Shown: positions 1-5,132 of the stretch, piece by piece
Layout of the letters: every line of letters starts with the position of its first letter
How positions within the stretch are numbered: the first letter of the stretch is position 1
Assembly (NCBI GenBank): GCA_900321145.1
Contig: ONVB01000268.1
Span: forward strand, 1 to 8,056
Origin: an uncultured Eubacteriales bacterium
GTDB lineage: Bacteria > Bacillota > Clostridia > Lachnospirales > Lachnospiraceae
Reading direction: 5' to 3'
Length of the DNA stretch: 8,056 nt
Notes under the pieces: generated by a model
What the model was told of the DNA's origin: nothing
What the model saw: only the letters and a program-made list of their open reading frames with translations
Databases searched by the model: none
Program-made: the position numbers and the translations under genes

Positions 1-1
1 A

Positions 2-112
2 AAAGAGAACCGGGAACACTTGCGGGAACAGCAGAAGACGGAGGAACTCGCGCGCCTGAAGGAGCAGCAGGAGACGGAAGAACGCCTGCGTGAGGAGCTT
101 GAGCTGCCGTGA
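2..112 (+). CDS. C-terminal end of a charged coiled-coil protein (partial, 5' end outside window)
   Basis: An open frame enters from the left edge and stops with TGA at 110-112, leaving 36 visible residues. The peptide is almost entirely Glu, Arg, Gln, Lys and Leu (for example EQQKTEELARLK, then EQQETEERLREELE), as expected of a long charged alpha helix or coiled coil. The other two forward frames give less coherent composition and one stops at 93. I do not recognise the family: such tails occur in SMC-like, mobility, cell-division and many hypothetical proteins, so no function is offered. The gene is convergent with the LysR gene, with only 9 bp between the two stop codons. Part of the protein lies outside the window, so its start, length and domains cannot be judged. 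Confidence 0.6.
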   Translation, partial: KENREHLREQQKTEELARLKEQQETEERLREELELP

Positions 113-121
113 GTTTTTTAG

Positions 122-973
122 TCACGCGTGTATCAGCTCCGCTATGACGTCCTTCATGGAATCCCTGTAGATTATATAGCTGTTGATGATGGGCGTATCG
201 AAATCAAGAAGCCTTATCTTCCGCAGCTTTTTTTCTTTGATGTAGGTATCTGCCATATCCTTCGGGAGAAATGTATAGTTGTCCTTCCCGATCAGATAAG
301 GGACTATCTTCATGCAGTCGTCAATCTCGAGCTCGAACTGATGGAAACGGGGGAAGAGCTTGCGGATATACTGCCCGACATCCTGAAGCGCGAAGTTGCA
401 CATCAGGTAGTTTTCTTCTATGAGCTTCTGCCGGGTGATGCCGCGGCTGTATTTCCTGTTGTTTATATCGGTCACAAGCACAAGTGTATCCTGCTTGTAA
501 AGCTCGGATATGAACTGGGATTTCCTGAGCGGGATATAGACAAATGCGGCGTCGAGCATATCCTCCTGCAGCTGCTCGAGGAGGTGGTTAGACAGGCCGA
601 TGGTTATCTTAAGAGAATTTTCGGGATGCTTGTCTCTGTATTTCTTTATCTCCGGTGCGAGATGTCCTTCGTATATGGAGTCCGCACTGCCTATTCTTAT
701 GTGGTTTTCAAATCTGTTTTCCGCAGTCATTTCCGCAAGTGTGTTTTCTGTCAGTTCCAAAACCTTGTATGCATATACCCTGAAGCGCTCTCCCTCGACG
801 GTGAGCTTGACGCTGCGATTGGTCCTTAAAAAAAGTCGCAGTTTAAGCTCCTTTTCGAGTTCGTTTATCCTGTTGGTCACGGTGGACTGAGCGACAAAAA
901 GCTGGTTTGCGGTCTTCGTGAAGCTGCTGTTTTCGGACAGGACGATGAAGGTTTTGAGTGATTCAATATCCAT
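122..973 (-). CDS. LysR-type transcriptional regulator
   Basis: A 283-residue LysR-family DNA-binding regulator, slightly short for a family usually near 290-300. Residues 1-60 form the winged helix-turn-helix: the pattern SFTKTANQLFVAQSTVTNRI is classic, followed by ELEKELKLRLFLR and the LTVEGE wing region. A linker helix runs to about 90. The remainder, starting IRIGSADSIYEGHLAPEI, is the periplasmic-binding-protein-like effector domain. The ATG at 973 is preceded by AAGGAG (981-986 on the minus strand) at 7-nt spacing. It is transcribed divergently from the citrate-synthase-like gene across 143 bp, the usual arrangement for a LysR regulator that controls its neighbour and itself. The likely target is therefore that gene. 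The co-inducer cannot be read from the sequence. Family assignment is secure; the specific regulon is inference. Confidence 0.95.
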   Translation of the reverse strand: MDIESLKTFIVLSENSSFTKTANQLFVAQSTVTNRINELEKELKLRLFLRTNRSVKLTVEGERFRVYAYKVLELTENTLAEMTAENRFENHIRIGSADSIYEGHLAPEIKKYRDKHPENSLKITIGLSNHLLEQLQEDMLDAAFVYIPLRKSQFISELYKQDTLVLVTDINNRKYSRGITRQKLIEENYLMCNFALQDVGQYIRKLFPRFHQFELEIDDCMKIVPYLIGKDNYTFLPKDMADTYIKEKKLRKIRLLDFDTPIINSYIIYRDSMKDVIAELIHA

Positions 974-1026
974 GACGGTTCTCCTTATTATCTATAAAAC
1001 GAATTATTGCTATCATTTTTATTCGC

Positions 1027-1053
1027 TTTACACATAATACTATATATGATAAT
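1027..1053 (+). promoter_or_regulatory. Possible sigma-A promoter for the citrate-synthase-like gene
   Basis: TTTACA (1027-1032) resembles a -35 box and GATAAT (1048-1053) a -10 box, each matching consensus at five of six positions. The 15-bp spacer is shorter than the optimal 17, which would suit an activator-dependent LysR target promoter. The region is very AT-rich, so chance matches are likely. Confidence 0.35.
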
Positions 1054-1062
1054 ACTTGTACA
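1034..1062 (-). promoter_or_regulatory. Possible promoter for the LysR gene, overlapping the divergent promoter
   Basis: On the minus strand, TGTACA (1057-1062) and TATTAT (1034-1039) lie 17 bp apart and could serve as -35 and -10 boxes for the regulator gene. They overlap the candidate plus-strand promoter. The heptamer ATAATAC occurs twice, at 1034-1040 and 1049-1055, with a 15-bp period. Such overlap is typical of autoregulated LysR pairs. This is a pattern match only. Confidence 0.3.
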
Positions 1063-1116
1063 TACTTTATGCGCGCAAAACATAAAAATCTTTAGAAAGA
1101 AGGATTGTAAGGTATT

Positions 1117-2481
1117 ATGAAGGATATAGTATTGAGCAGTAAGACAAACAAACTCGAGCAGGATCCGTACATCTATCAGCTTCAGGATGTCCCGGAGCCG
1201 GAGCTTTTCAGGGAGATGTTCCCGTATACGGAGACTCCGAAGATTGCATTTAACTACAGGCGTGTTCCGGAAAATATGCCGGAGGATATATTTATCACCG
1301 ATACTTCATTCCGTGACGGGCAGCAGTCAAGAGCGCCCTACACCACAGAGCAGATGGTTCATATCTATGAGCTGCTGCACAGACTGGGAGGGCCGAACGG
1401 GATGATCCGCCAGACGGAGTTCTTCGTCTATTCGGAGAAGGACAGGAAGGCTCTTGAGAAGTGCCTCGAGCTCGGTTACAGATTCCCGGAGATAACGACC
1501 TGGATCAGGGCTTCAAAGAAGGATTTTGAGCTCGTTAAGTCCATAGGTATCAAGGAGACGGGCATCTTAGTCAGCTGTTCGGATTATCATATCTTTCACA
1601 AGATGGGGCTGACCCGCCGTCAGGCTTTGGACAAGTACCTCGGGATCGTGTCTGAGTGTATCGAGGCGGGACTTCGCCCGAGATGTCACTTTGAGGACAT
1701 AACCCGTGCGGACTTCTACGGCTTTGTGGTTCCTTTTGCAAACAGCCTTATGAAGCTTTCGAAGGAGAGCGGTGTGCCGGTCAAGATCCGTGCCTGCGAT
1801 ACCATGGGTTACGGGGTTCCGTATCCCGGAGCGGCACTTCCGCGAAGCGTGTCGGGCATAATCTACGGACTTCAGCACTATTCGGATGTTCCGTCCGAGA
1901 TGATAGAGTGGCACGGCCACAACGATTTCTACAAGGGTGTTGTAAATGCGACTACCGCGTGGATGTATGGCGCATCTGCAGTGAACTGCTCGCTGCTCGG
2001 CATAGGAGAGCGCACCGGAAATGTACCGCTTGAAGCCATGGTATTTGAGTATGCCTCGCTTCGCGGAACCCTGAACGGAATGGATACAAGGGTGATAACC
2101 GAGATAGCGGAGTATATCCAAAATGAAACGGCTTACAGCATACCGCCTATGACTCCTTTTGTGGGAAGCAACTTTAATCTCACAAGAGCCGGGATCCACG
2201 CCGACGGCATGATGAAGGATCCGGAGATATATAATATATTTGATACGAGCACGATCCTGAACCGTCCGCCGAAGGTATCGATCACAAATACTTCGGGAGT
2301 AGCGGGAGTCGCGTTCTGGGTAAATGAATACAGAAGGCGTCACGGGGAAGCGGAATTGCCGAAAAACGATGACGCGATCCAAAGAATCTACGACTCCGTT
2401 ATGGCTGAGTATGACGGAGGCAGAGTGACTATGATGACCGATGAGGAGCTTGAAGCCAAGTATAAAGAGTGCATAGGATGA
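1117..2481 (+). CDS. Re-citrate synthase-like protein (isopropylmalate/homocitrate synthase family)
   Basis: A 454-residue acyl-CoA Claisen-condensing enzyme of the DRE-TIM metallolyase family. Visible motifs are DTSFRDGQQSRAPYT at about 62-76 (D67 the expected metal ligand), RPRCHFEDITRADF at 187-200, WHGHND at 265-270 (metal-binding H266 and H268), GIGERTGN at 295-302 and GIHADG at 359-364. About 60 residues precede the catalytic motif, more than in ordinary LeuA, and there is no LeuA C-terminal regulatory domain. From memory, this architecture and the RDGQQSRAPYT signature match clostridial proteins annotated as citrate (Re)-synthase, the oxygen-sensitive enzyme making citrate from oxaloacetate and acetyl-CoA. 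Homocitrate, citramalate or isopropylmalate synthase remain possible. The ATG at 1117 follows an in-frame TAA at 1108-1110, so no earlier start exists. A GAAAGAAGGA ribosome site lies 12 nt upstream. The gene is divergent from the LysR gene. Confidence 0.85.
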   Translation: MKDIVLSSKTNKLEQDPYIYQLQDVPEPELFREMFPYTETPKIAFNYRRVPENMPEDIFITDTSFRDGQQSRAPYTTEQMVHIYELLHRLGGPNGMIRQTEFFVYSEKDRKALEKCLELGYRFPEITTWIRASKKDFELVKSIGIKETGILVSCSDYHIFHKMGLTRRQALDKYLGIVSECIEAGLRPRCHFEDITRADFYGFVVPFANSLMKLSKESGVPVKIRACDTMGYGVPYPGAALPRSVSGIIYGLQHYSDVPSEMIEWHGHNDFYKGVVNATTAWMYGASAVNCSLLGIGERTGNVPLEAMVFEYASLRGTLNGMDTRVITEIAEYIQNETAYSIPPMTPFVGSNFNLTRAGIHADGMMKDPEIYNIFDTSTILNRPPKVSITNTSGVAGVAFWVNEYRRRHGEAELPKNDDAIQRIYDSVMAEYDGGRVTMMTDEELEAKYKECIG

Positions 2482-2517
2482 AGCCAAAGAAGCAATCCTT
2501 CCGGAGAAAATAAACAG

Positions 2518-2547
2518 TTGATAAGTTGTATATGCAAGCTGTATAAT
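2518..2547 (+). promoter_or_regulatory. Strong sigma-A promoter for araA-araD with an operator-like palindrome in its spacer
   Basis: TTGATA (2518-2523) and a perfect TATAAT (2542-2547) are separated by 18 bp, giving an expected transcript start near 2554 and a leader of about 50 nt before araA. Inside the spacer, TTGTATATGCAA (2526-2537) is a near-perfect dyad, symmetric at 10 of 12 positions. It resembles the core of the Bacillus AraR operator (TTGTACGTACAA, 9 of 12 identical). A repressor bound here would block RNA polymerase. The promoter is well supported by sequence; the operator is inference. Confidence 0.7.
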
Positions 2548-2605
2548 CAAACCAATGATGTAAAGATCAAAGGAATTAGATTAGCAAAAAAGGAGGGAAT
2601 AAGAA

Positions 2606-4102
2606 TTGCTTCAGAAGAGAGAGTACAAGTTTTGGTTCTGCACCGGATCTCAGGATCTGTACGGTGACGAGGTGCTTGAGCATGTGGCGGCACACTCAAA
2701 GGAGATGGTCGAGGAGCTGAACAGATCGGGGGCGTTGCCGTACGAGGTTGTATGGAAACCGGTTCTTATCACGAGCGAGCTGATAAGGAGAACATTTAAC
2801 GAGGCAAATACGGATGAGAGCTGCGCCGGCGTGATAACCTGGATGCACACCTTCTCTCCGGCGAAGTCGTGGATACTCGGATTGAGCGAGTTGAGGAAGC
2901 CACTGCTTCACCTTCATACACAGTACAATGAAGAGATACCGTATGATGCCATAGATATGGATTTCATGAACGAGAATCAGGCTGCACACGGTGATCGTGA
3001 ATACGGACACATAGTAAGCCGTATGCGTATAGACCGCAAGGTTATGGCCGGCTACTGGAAGGATCCGGTTGTCAGGGAGAAGATAGCTTCATGGATGACG
3101 ACGGCAGTGGGCGTGCTGGAGTCAAGTCACATCAGAGTGATGCGTGTAGCTGACAATATGAGAAATGTTGCGGTGACCGAGGGTGACAAGGTAGAGGCCG
3201 AGATCAAGTTCGGCTGGGAGGTGGATGCCTACCCGATCAACAGCATCGCAGAGAGCGTGAAGAGTGTATCCGAGAGCGATGTAAATGCACTTCTCGACGA
3301 GTATTACGCAACCTATGATATGATCCTCGATGGCAGGGATCCCGATGAGTTTAAGAAGCATGTGGCCGTTCAGGCAAGGATAGAGCTTGGCTTTGAGAGG
3401 TTCTTAGAGGAGAAGAACTATCAGGCCATCGTGACGCATTTCGGAGATCTGGGGGCGCTTGAACAGCTTCCGGGACTTGCCATACAGAGGCTTATGGAGA
3501 AGGGCTACGGCTTTGGCGCCGAGGGTGACTGGAAGGTGGCAGCCATGGTACGCCTGCTGAAGATCATGAGCGACGGAAAGAAGGACGCCAAGGGTACCTC
3601 GATGATGGAGGACTATACATATAACCTTGTTCGCGGAAAAGAGGGTATACTGCAGGCGCATATGCTGGAGGTATGTCCGTCCATTGCGGACGGAAGGATA
3701 AGCGTGCGCGTAAAGCCGCTTTCCATGGGTGATCGTGAGGATCCCGCAAGGCTTGTGTTTACCTCGAAGGAGGGACGCGGCATCGCAACATCGCTGATCG
3801 ACCTCGGCAACCGCTTCCGTCTCATCATCAATACAGTGGAGTGCAAAAAGACCGAGAAGCCCATGCCGAACCTTCCGGTTGCGACGAATTTCTGGACACC
3901 GTATCCGGATCTTTATACCGGAGCCGAGGCGTGGATACTGGCGGGAGGCGCGCACCACACGGCGTTTACCTACGATGTTACAGCCGAGCAGATGGGCGAC
4001 TGGGCGGAGCTCATGGGTATCGAGGCAGTCTTTATAGATGAGCATACCACGATTCCGCAGCTTAAGAGAGATCTGAAGCTGGGCGAGCTGTTCTACGCAT
4101 AG
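2606..4102 (+). CDS. araA: L-arabinose isomerase
   Basis: Cytoplasmic, metal-dependent (usually Mn2+) isomerase converting L-arabinose to L-ribulose, the first step of arabinose catabolism. The 498 residues are full length (E. coli about 500). The N terminus carries the family signature FWFCTGSQDLYG (9-20), and HTQYNEEIPY (104-113) is also typical. Catalytic and metal residues are in place: E306 in GFGAEGDWK, E335 in TSMMEDYTYN, H352 in LQAHMLE and the HH pair at 450-451 in AGGAHHTAF. The start is TTG at 2606. An in-frame TAA at 2600-2602 excludes any earlier start, the next Met is residue 34 (which would lose the signature), and AGGAGG (2591-2596) sits 9 nt upstream. It is followed after 68 bp by araD. 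The ribulokinase gene araB, often adjacent, is absent here. Confidence 0.97.
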   Translation: MLQKREYKFWFCTGSQDLYGDEVLEHVAAHSKEMVEELNRSGALPYEVVWKPVLITSELIRRTFNEANTDESCAGVITWMHTFSPAKSWILGLSELRKPLLHLHTQYNEEIPYDAIDMDFMNENQAAHGDREYGHIVSRMRIDRKVMAGYWKDPVVREKIASWMTTAVGVLESSHIRVMRVADNMRNVAVTEGDKVEAEIKFGWEVDAYPINSIAESVKSVSESDVNALLDEYYATYDMILDGRDPDEFKKHVAVQARIELGFERFLEEKNYQAIVTHFGDLGALEQLPGLAIQRLMEKGYGFGAEGDWKVAAMVRLLKIMSDGKKDAKGTSMMEDYTYNLVRGKEGILQAHMLEVCPSIADGRISVRVKPLSMGDREDPARLVFTSKEGRGIATSLIDLGNRFRLIINTVECKKTEKPMPNLPVATNFWTPYPDLYTGAEAWILAGGAHHTAFTYDVTAEQMGDWAELMGIEAVFIDEHTTIPQLKRDLKLGELFYA

Positions 4103-4170
4103 ATGGCAAAAGCAAGTGAACCAAAGACAGTATGATAGTATTGGGTCAATGAAAGAAAGGAATATGGAGT

Positions 4171-4866
4171 ATGCTTGAGGAATTAAAGAAGAAGGTATAT
4201 GAAGCCAATATGGAGCTTCCCAGGCGCAGGCTGGTGACTTATACATGGGGAAATGTCAGCGCGATAGACAGAGAGAGCGGGCTTTTTGTGATCAAGCCGA
4301 GCGGCGTCGATTACGAGACTATGTCACCTGAGGATATGGTGGTCATGGACCTTGAGGGTAACCGCGTGGAGGGAAGATACAAGCCCTCGTCGGATACTCC
4401 GACACATCTTGAGTTATATAAGCGCTACGCCGATATCGGCGGAGTGGTTCACACTCACTCACCCGAGGCTACGGCATGGGCTCAGGCCGGAAGAAGCATA
4501 CCTCTTTACGGTACAACACATGCGGATTACTTCTTCGGTGAGATACCGTGTGCAAGAAGCTTAACTCCTGAGGAGATAGGCGGAGAATATGAGAAGAACA
4601 CAGGACTTGTGATCATCGAGACCTTTGACGGCAGGAAGATAGATCCGATGTATACACCCGGCGTGCTGTGCACGAACCACGGAGTATTTACCTGGGGTAA
4701 GGATGCTGCCGAGGCAGTGCACAATGCGGTTGTGCTTGAGGAAGTGGCGAGGATGGCTACTAAGACCGAGCTTATCAACCCGCAGGTTAAGCCGGCGCCG
4801 GATTACTTAAGGGATAAGCACTTCTTCCGCAAGCACGGCGAGAATGCTTACTACGGACAGAACTAA
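4171..4866 (+). CDS. araD: L-ribulose-5-phosphate 4-epimerase
   Basis: Cytoplasmic zinc-dependent class II aldolase-like epimerase converting L-ribulose 5-phosphate to D-xylulose 5-phosphate, feeding the pentose phosphate pathway. The 231 residues are full length. Seen motifs are TWGNVS (25-30), IKPSGVDY (41-48), SSDTPTH (73-79, D75), HTH at 94-96 (zinc ligands H94 and H96), THADY (116-120, D119), TNHG (168-171, zinc ligand H170) and the C-terminal ENAYYGQ with tyrosines 227-228. These track the E. coli AraD residues (D76, H95, H97, D120, H171, Y229) with an offset of one. An in-frame TGA at 4150-4152 bars earlier starts. AAAGGA (4156-4161) is 9 nt upstream. An out-of-frame ATG at 4164 encodes only four residues and overlaps the start. 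Likely cotranscribed with araA and ended by the terminator just downstream. Confidence 0.96.
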   Translation: MLEELKKKVYEANMELPRRRLVTYTWGNVSAIDRESGLFVIKPSGVDYETMSPEDMVVMDLEGNRVEGRYKPSSDTPTHLELYKRYADIGGVVHTHSPEATAWAQAGRSIPLYGTTHADYFFGEIPCARSLTPEEIGGEYEKNTGLVIIETFDGRKIDPMYTPGVLCTNHGVFTWGKDAAEAVHNAVVLEEVARMATKTELINPQVKPAPDYLRDKHFFRKHGENAYYGQN

Positions 4867-4874
4867 AAAAATAT

Positions 4875-4926
4875 AAAAAGGGACGGACTGCGTATGTGTA
4901 TATTATGCGGCCTGTTCCTTTTTTTT
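4875..4926 (+). terminator. Rho-independent terminator of the araAD unit
   Basis: The arm at 4875-4891 (AAAAAGGGACGGACTGC) pairs with 4907-4923 (GCGGCCTGTTCCTTTTT), giving a 17-position stem with one mismatch and three G-T wobbles around a 15-nt loop. A run of eight T residues (4919-4926) ends it. It starts 9 bp after the araD stop codon. The 5' A-run means it could also stop weak transcription from the other strand. It separates araAD from the glycoside hydrolase genes. Confidence 0.92.
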
Positions 4927-5031
4927 ATGCGCACGCTCGCGTAACAAAATCAGTCACTGCGTGATGTAATGATGATTTTATAGGCATTTTTTGGCTAAAA
5001 TGTGTGGTTGAAGAAATATGCTCCGAATGGC

Positions 5032-5045
5032 AATATGGTCATATT
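5032..5045. promoter_or_regulatory. 14-bp palindrome, candidate operator upstream of the GH5 gene
   Basis: AATATG (5032-5037) and CATATT (5040-5045) are perfect inverted repeats around a 2-bp centre, about 90 bp before the GH5 start. The size and symmetry suit a dimeric repressor or activator. Nearby, TAAAAT (4996-5001) could be a -10 box, but I see no convincing -35 partner, so the GH5 promoter is not located with confidence. No known regulator motif is recognised here. Confidence 0.35.
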
Positions 5046-5048
5046 ACG

Positions 5049-5081
5049 GTGTCATCCTGAGGGCGGATGCCCGAAGGATCT
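5049..5081 (+). repeat. REP-like palindromic repeat, copy A (upstream of GH5)
   Basis: A 33-bp element starting GTGTCATCCTGAG and ending CGAAGGATCT. It folds as an outer stem ATCCT/AGGAT (5054-5058 with 5075-5079), tandem GA/GA mismatches (5059-5060 with 5073-5074), an inner stem GGGC/GCCC (5061-5064 with 5069-5072) and a GGAT loop. The same design recurs twice at 7078-7162 with a compensatory change in the outer stem. It resembles dispersed palindromes of the type GTCATTCTGAG...CGAAGAATC that I know from many bacterial genomes; this is from memory, not a search. It lies 51 bp before the GH5 start and would probably be in its leader RNA. Confidence 0.8.
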
Positions 5082-5132
5082 AAAAAAGTGTAAAGAAATA
5101 AAGGAAGAATATTTTCAAACGGAGGACTATGC

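Noticed and set aside
128..829. 233-codon plus-strand open frame opposite the LysR gene
   Set aside because: The LysR reading on the minus strand has clear domains and a ribosome site; the plus-strand frame has none.
1015..1040. Catabolite-response (cre) site near ATTCGCTTTACACA
   Set aside because: On the minus strand it comes close to the cre pattern but the central CG is out of register, so it does not fit.
2475..2499. AGGAT/ATCCT inverted repeat after the citrate-synthase-like gene as a terminator
   Set aside because: Only 5 bp, starts within the coding end and has no T-run, so no intrinsic terminator is called for this gene.
2478..2513. 11-codon frame (MKPKKQSFRRK) starting in ATGA overlap with the citrate-synthase-like stop codon
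   Set aside because: The overlap suggests translational coupling, but it is very short, lacks its own ribosome site and no family is known. Chance is the simplest explanation.
1567..2550. Long 327-codon open frame on the minus strand opposite the citrate-synthase-like gene
   Set aside because: It mirrors a clear enzyme gene on the plus strand, has His/Arg-rich composition with no recognisable domain, and lacks an obvious ribosome site. Codon bias of the real gene explains it.
4103..4135. 10-codon frame between araA and araD
   Set aside because: No ribosome site of its own and no coding character; ordinary intergenic sequence.
3404..4246. 280-codon minus-strand open frame across araA and the start of araD
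   Set aside because: It overlaps conserved catalytic parts of araA and the araA-araD junction; composition is not protein-like. Shadow frame.
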